25,693 nt of DNA. Origin: JBFWWW01 sp050245975. Lineage in GTDB: Bacteria; Pseudomonadota; Alphaproteobacteria; Rhizobiales; Hyphomicrobiaceae. The notes beneath the pieces are model-generated. The model searched no databases. It saw only the letters and a list, made by a program, of their open reading frames with translations, and had not been told where the DNA came from. The position numbers and the translations under genes are program-made. Positions within the stretch are counted from its first letter, which is position 1. Each line of letters opens with the position of its first letter. Positions 17,272-23,695 of the stretch are shown in pieces. Location: the NCBI GenBank assembly GCA_050245975.1, contig JBFWWW010000033.1, positions 1 through 25,693 on the forward strand. The letters run 5' to 3'.

Positions 17272-17852
17272 CCAAGCCCATCCGCGATTTCACGAAGGGC
17301 GAGCTCGAGTGGGCGCCGTGGATCGAGCCGCTCGATCTCGATGCGGCGACCGATGAGCAGCGCAGCGCTCTGAAGATCACGCCGTCGAACCGGGCAGTCG
17401 GGGCGTACTCCCTCGTTCTCGCGCTCGACCCCGAGTCGTTGCGCGAACGCTCGCCGCTCTACAATGCCATCATGTTCGGACAGAAAGGACTGCCGCGGCC
17501 CGATCGCGAGTTCGGCGCCGTCGTGGCCTCGCGCATCAACGGCTGCGCCTATTGCGCGGCCGTGCACGCAAAACGCTTCTCGGACCTCTCCAAGATGCCG
17601 GAGGTTATGCAGAAGCTTTACGTCGATGGTACCGACGCGCAGCTCGAGCCGCGGCGCAAGGCGCTGCTCGACTACGCCGCGAAGCTGACGCGCTCCCCGG
17701 CTGATATCGGTCCTGCCGACGCCGCGCCGCTGCGCGCTCAGGGGTTGACCGACATGGAGATTCTCGACTTCACCAACGCGGTGGCCATGTTCGGCTGGGC
17801 CAATCGCCTCATGCAGTCGCTGGGCGAGCCGGTGGACGCACCGAAAAAATAA
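17268..17852 (+). CDS. alkylhydroperoxidase-fold protein (Avi_7169-like) with CxxC
   Basis: A 194-residue AhpD/CMD-fold protein. The redox motif is intact: E81, then C93-AY-C96 and H100 (NGCAYCAAVHAKRF), the arrangement used by AhpD-type peroxidases. It matches the family typified by Avi_7169, which is generally found next to the Avi_7170-type CMD protein, as here. The start ATG overlaps the upstream stop (ATGA). It is the last gene of the second transporter operon. A role in detoxifying a peroxide or handling a product made by the flavoprotein is inference. The convergent csoR gene ends 12 bp away. Confidence 0.88.
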   Translation: MTKPIRDFTKGELEWAPWIEPLDLDAATDEQRSALKITPSNRAVGAYSLVLALDPESLRERSPLYNAIMFGQKGLPRPDREFGAVVASRINGCAYCAAVHAKRFSDLSKMPEVMQKLYVDGTDAQLEPRRKALLDYAAKLTRSPADIGPADAAPLRAQGLTDMEILDFTNAVAMFGWANRLMQSLGEPVDAPKK

Positions 17853-17864
17853 GGGCGCTGACGC

Positions 17865-18140
17865 TTACCCGTTGGCGCGCGCCAACACTTCCATCAGCTC
17901 CTCGATTTTGCGCGCCTGGTCGTCCAGATCGTCGCTCTGCATCGCATGCTTCACGCAATGCCCGACGTGATCGCGCAGAATTTCCTGCTCGACGCGACGC
18001 AAGGCCGCGCGCACGGCCGAGAGCTGGGTCACGATGTCGATACAGTAGCGGTCGTCCTCGACCATGCGGGCCAGTCCGCGCACCTGCCCCTCGATGCGGC
18101 TCAGGCGCTTTATGCAGGTCGATTTTGTGTCCGCGTTCAT
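17865..18140 (-). CDS. csoR: copper-sensing transcriptional repressor CsoR
   Basis: A 91-residue all-helical repressor of the CsoR/RcnR/FrmR family. The Cu(I) ligands C33, H58 and C62 have exactly the spacing of the Mycobacterium tuberculosis CsoR ligands (25 and 4 residues apart). Cu(I) binding releases DNA and derepresses copper-export genes. It is divergent from a copper ATPase gene with two palindromic operators between them. The ATG at 18140 gives the standard family N-terminus (TKSTCIKRLSRIEGQVRGL); a longer frame to 18290 runs across the operators and is rejected. The predicted -10 lies so close that the mRNA may be leaderless. Confidence 0.93.
   Translation of the reverse strand: MNADTKSTCIKRLSRIEGQVRGLARMVEDDRYCIDIVTQLSAVRAALRRVEQEILRDHVGHCVKHAMQSDDLDDQARKIEELMEVLARANG
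17871..17886. terminator. 16-bp perfect palindrome at the csoR 3' end
   Basis: GTTGGCGCGCGCCAAC lies within the last codons of csoR, 18 bp from the convergent AhpD-like stop. It can form a short GC-rich hairpin on either strand, so it could act as a bidirectional transcription barrier. There is no T-run, and it is constrained by coding, so the call is tentative. Confidence 0.3.
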
Positions 18141-18142
18141 GC

Positions 18143-18169
18143 TTGACCTATACCCCTGCTGGGTATATT
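18143..18169 (+). promoter_or_regulatory. candidate copA promoter overlapping the first CsoR box
   Basis: TTGACC (18143-18148) and TATATT (18164-18169) with a 15-bp spacer, or TATTGG (18166-18171) with a 17-bp spacer. The CsoR palindrome 18149-18167 fills the space between -35 and -10, so a bound repressor would block polymerase. The implied leader of copA is about 40 bases and contains the second box. Confidence 0.5.
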
Positions 18170-18175
18170 GGTCAA
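18147..18175 (-). promoter_or_regulatory. candidate csoR promoter
   Basis: On the minus strand: TTGACC (18170-18175), exactly 17 bp, TATAGG (18147-18152). This is a good sigma-70-type match. The start point would fall at about 18140-18141, i.e. at the csoR ATG. It overlaps the copA promoter and the first CsoR box, giving joint autoregulation. Confidence 0.6.
18149..18167. promoter_or_regulatory. CsoR operator 1
   Basis: TATACCCCTGCTGGGTATA is a perfect 7-bp inverted repeat around CTGCT. It has the C-run/G-run flanked by TA that characterises CsoR boxes, and sits between the divergent promoters. Confidence 0.75.
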
Positions 18176-18183
18176 TCCTCTGA

Positions 18184-18198
18184 TACCCCCCGGGGGTA
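18184..18198. promoter_or_regulatory. CsoR operator 2
   Basis: TACCCCCCGGGGGTA is a perfect 7-bp inverted repeat with a one-base centre. It lies 16 bp from operator 1 and 20 bp before the copA ATG, in the predicted transcribed leader. Confidence 0.7.
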
Positions 18199-18218
18199 GA
18201 CTTGCGGACGGACAGCCA

Positions 18219-20597
18219 ATGAGCAGCAATACAATGCACGACAGCGGCGCGGCAAAATCCTGCTGCGCAGGCACGCACGGCCATTCGCACAAGAATGCGG
18301 GCTCAACCTCGCTCGCCGAAGGCAAGGCGGTCGATCCCGTCTGCGGCATGACCGTCACCGTCGCCACGGCCAAGCACACGGCCGATCACGACGGCAAAAC
18401 GTTCTATTTTTGCTCCGCCCGCTGTCGCGAAAAGTTCATCGCCGATCCGGCGCACTACCTGCACAAGCCGGAGAAGCCCGCACCTCAGGGCACGGTCTAT
18501 ACCTGTCCGATGCATCCCGAGATCCGACAGGCCGGTCCCGGTTCGTGTCCGATCTGCGGCATGGCGCTCGAACCTGTCGACGTGACGGCTGACGCGGGCC
18601 CCAATCCCGAGCTCGTCGACATGACGCGCCGGTTCTGGATCGGCCTGGCACTCGCGGTCCCGGTCTTTCTGCTGGAAATGGGCGGCCATCTGGCCGGCAT
18701 TCATGTCCTGCCCCAGCAGACCTCCAACTGGGTTCAGCTCGTCCTGGCCACTCCTGTCGTTCTGTGGGCCGGCTGGCCGTTCTTCGTGCGCGGCTGGGCG
18801 TCGCTCGTCAGCGGCAATCTCAACATGTTCACGCTGATCGCGCTCGGCACCGGCGTGGCTTGGGTCTACAGCATCATCGGCACGGTCTTTCCGGTCCTGT
18901 TTCCGCCGGCGTTCCGCACCCATGACGGCGCGGTGCCGGTGTATTTCGAAGCGTCCGCCGTCATCACGGTTCTCGTGCTGCTGGGCCAGGTCCTGGAGCT
19001 CAAGGCGCGCGAGCAGACGAGCGGTGCCATCCGCGCCCTGCTCGATCTCACCCCGAAACGGGCGCGTCGCGTCAACAGCGACGGCAGCGATACGGAAATC
19101 GATCTCGGCCAGGTCGCCGTGGGCGACAGCCTTCGCGTCCGCCCGGGCGAGCACGTGCCGGTGGATGGCGTCATCGCCGAGGGGCGCAGCACGATCGACG
19201 AGGCGCTCGTCACGGGCGAGGCCCTGCCGGTCGCGAAGGATGCCGGAGCACACGTCATCGGCGGCACGACGAACCAGTCCGGCAGCTTCGTCATGCGCGC
19301 TGAAAAGATCGGGCGTGAAACGGTGCTGGCTCAGATCGTCCAGATGGTGAGCGAGGCACAGCGCAGCCGCGCGCCCATTCAGCGCCTGGCGGACCAGGTC
19401 GCGGGCTGGTTCGTGCCGCTCGTCATCGCCGTCGCGGTGCTCGCATTCCTCTCCTGGTACGTCTGGGGCCCCGAGCCGCGCCTCGCCTTCGCCCTCGTCG
19501 CCGCCGTCTCCGTGCTCATCATCGCCTGTCCCTGCGCGCTTGGCCTTGCGACGCCGATGTCGATCATGGTCGGCGTCGGACGCGGCGCACAGGCCGGCGT
19601 CCTGATCCGCTCGGCCGAAGCGCTGGAGCGGATGGAGAAGGTCGATACGCTCGTCGTCGACAAGACCGGAACGCTGACCGAGGGCAAACCGCGTGTGATT
19701 GCCGTGCACCCGACAGCCGGCTGGAGCGAGGAGGACGTCTTGCGGCTCGCAGCGGGGCTCGAGCGCGCAAGCCAGCATCCGCTCGGCGAGGCCATCGTGC
19801 GTGCGGCAGCCGAACGTGGCCTCGCGCTGCCGTCAGCGCAGGACTTCGATGCGCCGGCCGGCAAGGGGATCACCGGCACGGTCGACGGCCACAAACTGGT
19901 GATCGGCAACCTGCACATCCTGCGCGACGCGGGCATTGACGCCGGCGACCTGGCAGCGGTCGCCGACGGCCTGCGCCGGGATGGAGCATCGGCCATTCTC
20001 GTCGCCATCGACGGCCGGATGGCGGGCGCCATCGCCGTCAGCGACCCCATCAAGGCTACGGCAAAGCAGGCGATCGACAATCTCGCCGCGGACGGGATCC
20101 GCGTCGTCATGCTGACCGGCGACAATGTCCTCACGGCGCGCGCGGTCGCCGACAAGCTGGGCATCTCCGAGGTGCAGGCCGGTGTGCTGCCGGCCGACAA
20201 GGGCCGCGTGATCAGGAAGCTGCGGGACGAAGGCCGGATCGTCGCCATGGCCGGCGACGGCGTCAACGATGCACCAGCATTGGCGGCCGCCGACGTCGGC
20301 ATCGCCATGGGAACCGGCACGGACGTGGCAATGGAAAGCGCCGGCATCACGCTGCTCAAGGGCGACCTGACGGGAATCGTTCGCGCGCGCCGCCTGTCGG
20401 AAGCGACGATGGCCAATATCCGCCAGAACCTGTTCTTCGCGTTCGTTTACAACGCGGCCGGCGTGCCGATCGCCGCGGGCGTCCTATATCCGGTGCTGGG
20501 CATCCTGCTGTCGCCGATCGTCTCGGCGGCAGCGATGGCGTTGTCGTCGGTCAGCGTCATCGGCAACGCCTTGCGGCTGCGCCGCACGCCGCTCTGA
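18219..20597 (+). CDS. copA: P1B-type copper-exporting ATPase with YHS and heavy-metal-binding N-terminus
   Basis: A 792-residue inner-membrane ATPase that exports Cu(I), possibly also Ag(I). The N-terminus has a Cys/His-rich patch (SCCAGTHGHSHK, 14-25), a YHS domain (DPVCGM, 39-44, to about 83), and a heavy-metal-binding module (YTCPMHPEI...CPICGMAL, 94-118). The usual CxxC HMA domain is absent. The A-domain TGE is at 332-334, the membrane metal site C437-P-C439, the phosphorylated D481 in DKTGTLTEG, and GDGVND at 679-684. YN in the penultimate helix (VYNAAG) and MALSS in the last match the Cu(I) subgroup. Start ATG 18219; an in-frame TTG at 18168 would lie inside the operator. It is regulated by the adjacent CsoR. 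Confidence 0.93.
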   Translation: MSSNTMHDSGAAKSCCAGTHGHSHKNAGSTSLAEGKAVDPVCGMTVTVATAKHTADHDGKTFYFCSARCREKFIADPAHYLHKPEKPAPQGTVYTCPMHPEIRQAGPGSCPICGMALEPVDVTADAGPNPELVDMTRRFWIGLALAVPVFLLEMGGHLAGIHVLPQQTSNWVQLVLATPVVLWAGWPFFVRGWASLVSGNLNMFTLIALGTGVAWVYSIIGTVFPVLFPPAFRTHDGAVPVYFEASAVITVLVLLGQVLELKAREQTSGAIRALLDLTPKRARRVNSDGSDTEIDLGQVAVGDSLRVRPGEHVPVDGVIAEGRSTIDEALVTGEALPVAKDAGAHVIGGTTNQSGSFVMRAEKIGRETVLAQIVQMVSEAQRSRAPIQRLADQVAGWFVPLVIAVAVLAFLSWYVWGPEPRLAFALVAAVSVLIIACPCALGLATPMSIMVGVGRGAQAGVLIRSAEALERMEKVDTLVVDKTGTLTEGKPRVIAVHPTAGWSEEDVLRLAAGLERASQHPLGEAIVRAAAERGLALPSAQDFDAPAGKGITGTVDGHKLVIGNLHILRDAGIDAGDLAAVADGLRRDGASAILVAIDGRMAGAIAVSDPIKATAKQAIDNLAADGIRVVMLTGDNVLTARAVADKLGISEVQAGVLPADKGRVIRKLRDEGRIVAMAGDGVNDAPALAAADVGIAMGTGTDVAMESAGITLLKGDLTGIVRARRLSEATMANIRQNLFFAFVYNAAGVPIAAGVLYPVLGILLSPIVSAAAMALSSVSVIGNALRLRRTPL

Positions 20598-20599
20598 CA

Positions 20600-23017
20600 C
20601 TACTCGACGGCGCGCAGGTACTTGATGGGGCGACCGGGTGCGATGGCCGCAGCCGCCGCGACAATGGCGTTGGCGTCGATGCCATGGTGCTTGTAGAGGT
20701 CCTGCAGGCTCCCGGTCTGGCCGAAATGCTCCACGCCCAGCGGCCGGGTGCGATGGCCCGCGACAGCGCCGAGCCAGCCGAGCGTCGCCGGGTGCCCGTC
20801 GAGCACGGTGACGATGCCGCAGTGGGACGGCACGCCCGCCAGCAGCCGCTCGATGTGCGAGAGGGCATGCACGCGACCACGCTCGCGCGCGCGGCTCGCC
20901 GCAGTCCAGCCGGCATTGAGCCGGTCCGCCGAGGTGATCGCCAGCAGGCCGACGTCCCGCCGGTCCTCGGCCATCAGGCCGACGGCTTCGATGGCTTCGG
21001 GGGCCACGGCCCCGGTGTAGGCGACAACCACCTGGCAGTTGGGTCCCGGCTCGCGCATCCAGTAGGCACCATCAATGATGGCCTGCCGCAGCTCCGCCGT
21101 CATGGCCCGCTTCGGCTGCTCGATCGGCCGCGTCGAGAGACGCAGGTAGACCGCGCCACCCGTCTCGTCGCGCAGCCAGGTGCGCTCGGACGGCGCCGCA
21201 TCTCCATCGCGCTGCAGATAGTCGAACGACCACGCAAGAACAGCGGCCAGTTCGTCCACATAGGCCGGCTCGAACGCCGCAAGCCCGTCCTGCGCCATGC
21301 CGATGAGCGGAGTACCGATGGACTGATGCGCGCCGCCCTCTCCCGCCAGCGTGATGCCGGACGGCGTGGCGACCACGATGAAGCGCGCATCCTGGTAGCA
21401 GGCATAGTTCAGGGCATCGAGGCCACGGGCGATGAAGGGATCATACAGCGTGCCGATGGGGAACAGCCGCTCGCCATCGATGGAATGCGACAGGCCGAGC
21501 GCCGACAGGAGAATGAAGAGGTTCATCTCCGCGATGCCAAGCTCGATGTGCTGGCCACCGGGCGAGAATTCCCACGTGAACATGGAGGCGATGCGCTCGT
21601 TCTTGAACGTGTCGGCCATCGACTCGCGCGCGAAGAGGCCGCGCCGGTTTACCCATGGACCGAGATTGGTCGAAACCGTCACGTCCGGCGCCGTTGTAAC
21701 GACGCGCGAGGCAAACTCGGACTTCACCTTGGCAAGCTCGTTGAGCAGATTGCCGAAGCCGGCCTGGGTCGACATCGTCGGCTGGATGGCGACGTCGAGC
21801 GTCTCGGGCGTCTCGATACGCCGCGCCTTGAGGCGACGCGCGCCGCCCGCCGCGAAAGGTACGGCATCGAGATAGGCCTGCATCCGGTTGGCCGGCAGTG
21901 TCAGCCCCTCAAACTTGTCCCACTCGTGCCCCGGCCGCACGTTCATGGCCGAGCGCAGCGATTCGATCTGCGTCGGCGTCATGAGACCCGCATGGTTGTC
22001 CTTGTGCCCCGCGAGCGGCAGGTTGAAGCCCTTGATGGTGTAGCAGATGAAGCAGGTGGGCCGGTCGCTGGCAGCCGCCGTCTCGAACGCTGCGATCAGC
22101 GACGGCAGATCATGGCCGCCGAGATTGCCCATCAACCTGGCGAGCTCGTCGTCCGAGCGCTTGTCGATCAGGCGGGTCACCGGCCCCTGGTCGCCGAGGT
22201 CGTTCATCAGCCGCTTGCGCCATGCGGCTCCGCCTTGAAACGTCAGCGCCGAATAGAGCTGGTTGGGGCAATTGTCGATCCAGGTCCGTAGCGCCTCGCC
22301 GCCGGGTTCCTTGAAGGCCTCCTCCTGCAGCAATCCGTTCTTGACGATGACGACGTCCCAGCCGAATGCCTTGAACAGAGCCTCGTAGCGCGACCACAGG
22401 CCTTCGCGGATGACCGCGTCGAGGCTCTGGCGGTTGTAGTCGATGACCCACCAGCAATTGCGCAGGCCCTGCTTCCAGCCTTCCAGCATCGCTTCGAAGA
22501 TGTTGCCCTCGTCCATCTCCGCGTCGCCGACGAGCGCGACCATGCGGCCCTCCGGCCGATCCTTGGCGAGGCCATGCTCGCGCACGTAGTCCTGCACCAG
22601 CGAGGAGAACAGCGTCTGCGCGACGCCCAGGCCGACCGAGCCCGTGGAGAAGTCGACGTCGTCGGTGTCCTTGGTGCGCGAGGGATAGCTCTGGGCGCCT
22701 TTGTAGCCGCGGAAGGCTTCGAGCTTTTCCTGTGTCTGGCGGCCGAGCAGATACTGGATTGCGTGATAGATCGGGCTGGCATGCGGCTTCACCGCGACCC
22801 GGTCCTCGGGGCGCAGGATGTGGAAGTAGAGCGCCGACATGATCGTGGCGAGCGAGGCCGAGGACGCCTGATGGCCGCCGACCTTCAGGCCGTCGCTGTT
22901 GTCACGGATATGATTGGCGTTGTGGATCGTCCATGAGGCCAACCAGAGAACCTTTTTCTCCAGCTCGGACAGCACGGCAAGGTCGTCACTCCCGATGCCT
23001 GCCTGCCCTCTGTCCAT
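20600..23017 (-). CDS. homodimeric pyruvate dehydrogenase E1-like / transketolase-family enzyme
   Basis: An 805-residue thiamine-diphosphate enzyme resembling homodimeric AceE-type E1 but shorter. The pyrophosphate/Mg motif GDAEMDEGN is at 164-172 and the partner NxxSLD element (DYNRQSLD) at 193-200. The N-terminal NANHIRDNSDGLKVGGHQASS and the central FSPGGQHIELGIAEMNLF segment (transketolase pyrimidine domain) are clear. The substrate is a 2-oxo acid by family; pyruvate or 2-oxobutyrate are candidates. A divergent Lrp/AsnC gene recalls the MdeR/MdeB arrangement of Pseudomonas putida, where MdeB is an E1 homologue acting on 2-oxobutyrate. No E2, E3 or methionine lyase gene is nearby. ATG 23017 with GGGAG is preferred over an in-frame TTG at 23059. 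Its stop is 2 bp from the copA stop. Confidence 0.87.
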   Translation of the reverse strand: MDRGQAGIGSDDLAVLSELEKKVLWLASWTIHNANHIRDNSDGLKVGGHQASSASLATIMSALYFHILRPEDRVAVKPHASPIYHAIQYLLGRQTQEKLEAFRGYKGAQSYPSRTKDTDDVDFSTGSVGLGVAQTLFSSLVQDYVREHGLAKDRPEGRMVALVGDAEMDEGNIFEAMLEGWKQGLRNCWWVIDYNRQSLDAVIREGLWSRYEALFKAFGWDVVIVKNGLLQEEAFKEPGGEALRTWIDNCPNQLYSALTFQGGAAWRKRLMNDLGDQGPVTRLIDKRSDDELARLMGNLGGHDLPSLIAAFETAAASDRPTCFICYTIKGFNLPLAGHKDNHAGLMTPTQIESLRSAMNVRPGHEWDKFEGLTLPANRMQAYLDAVPFAAGGARRLKARRIETPETLDVAIQPTMSTQAGFGNLLNELAKVKSEFASRVVTTAPDVTVSTNLGPWVNRRGLFARESMADTFKNERIASMFTWEFSPGGQHIELGIAEMNLFILLSALGLSHSIDGERLFPIGTLYDPFIARGLDALNYACYQDARFIVVATPSGITLAGEGGAHQSIGTPLIGMAQDGLAAFEPAYVDELAAVLAWSFDYLQRDGDAAPSERTWLRDETGGAVYLRLSTRPIEQPKRAMTAELRQAIIDGAYWMREPGPNCQVVVAYTGAVAPEAIEAVGLMAEDRRDVGLLAITSADRLNAGWTAASRARERGRVHALSHIERLLAGVPSHCGIVTVLDGHPATLGWLGAVAGHRTRPLGVEHFGQTGSLQDLYKHHGIDANAIVAAAAAIAPGRPIKYLRAVE

Positions 23018-23117
23018 GACGGCGATCTCCCTGCCTCCCGGCCCATCGCCGGCCTGCAAAATATCTCATCGCAGCGGAAGCATTTCCAGCCTATTCATTT
23101 CTTCTATGGAGCTGTTT

Positions 23118-23134
23118 TTGGCATAATCGGCCAA
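23118..23134. promoter_or_regulatory. candidate Lrp-type operator and -10 region upstream of the Lrp/AsnC gene
   Basis: TTGGC-ATAATCG-GCCAA is a 5-bp inverted repeat. Its centre contains CATAAT (23122-23127), a good -10 for the regulator gene that starts at 23159. The -35 (TTCTTC at 23099-23104) is poor. The 141-bp divergent region is the natural place for autoregulation. Confidence 0.3.
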
Positions 23135-23158
23135 GACAACGATCAATGGAAGCTGTTA

Positions 23159-23629
23159 ATGCCAATTTTCCAGCCTGACGACACCGACCGCCGCATCCTG
23201 ACGCTGTTGCAGCAGGATGGCCGCATGAGCATCGCCGATCTGGCGGAGCGTGTCGGGCTGTCGCCGTCGCCATGTCTCAGACGCGTTCGCCTGCTGGAGC
23301 AGGCAGGCATCATCTCGCGCTATGTCGCCGTTCTCGATCAGCGGGCGGCAGGCCTTCCCGTCAGCGTGTTCGTCTCGATCAAGCTCGAGAGCCAGCGAGA
23401 GGATGCGCTGGATCGGTTCGGCAAGGCTGTCGCGCGCTGGCCTGAAGTGCTGGAATGCTACCTGATGACGGGTCCGCGCGACTATCTGCTGCGCGTCGTC
23501 GTCGCCGACCTTGCCGCCTACGAGCAGTTCCTGAAGCAGAAGCTCACGCGCCTCAAGGGCATCGGCTCCATCGAATCGAGCTTCGCGCTGGAGCAGGTGA
23601 AATACACAAACGTGCTGCCGCTGGCGTAG
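23159..23629 (+). CDS. Lrp/AsnC family transcriptional regulator
   Basis: A 156-residue regulator. The N-terminal winged helix-turn-helix (about 7-58: DDTDRRILTLLQQDGRMSIADLAERVGLSPSP...) is followed by a RAM/AsnC ligand-binding domain (about 65-150: VSVFVSIKLES..., YLMTGPRDYLLRVVVADLAAYEQFL). These proteins form octamers and sense amino acids. It is divergent from the E1-like enzyme gene and probably controls it. The start ATG 23159 follows GGAAGC. The gene's own terminator hairpin overlaps its stop. Confidence 0.93.
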   Translation: MPIFQPDDTDRRILTLLQQDGRMSIADLAERVGLSPSPCLRRVRLLEQAGIISRYVAVLDQRAAGLPVSVFVSIKLESQREDALDRFGKAVARWPEVLECYLMTGPRDYLLRVVVADLAAYEQFLKQKLTRLKGIGSIESSFALEQVKYTNVLPLA

Positions 23630-23642
23630 CGACAGCACGTTT
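23608..23642 (+). terminator. intrinsic terminator of the Lrp/AsnC gene
   Basis: AAACGTGCTG pairs perfectly with CAGCACGTTT. After one mismatch the stem continues CGCT/AGCG around a GGCGT loop. It spans the TAG stop (23627-23629) and is followed by a T-rich stretch (TTTCTGCTT). Confidence 0.7.
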
Positions 23643-23652
23643 CTGCTTGGGA

Positions 23653-23688
23653 CCGGTCGGGCGGAAGGAGACCACAACGCCCGACCGG
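23653..23688. terminator. inverted repeat between convergent Lrp and protease genes
   Basis: CCGGTCGGGCG, 14-base loop, CGCCCGACCGG: a perfect 11-bp stem. It lies 7 bp beyond the protease stop on the minus strand and 24 bp after the Lrp stop on the plus strand. No clear T-run, so it may act with Rho or as an RNA 3'-end stabiliser. Confidence 0.6.
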
Positions 23689-23695
23689 GGACGAC

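Noticed and set aside
18168..18218. TTG-started N-terminal extension of the copper ATPase
   Set aside because: It would translate through the second CsoR palindrome and the promoter; ATG 18219 fits the family and the regulatory layout.
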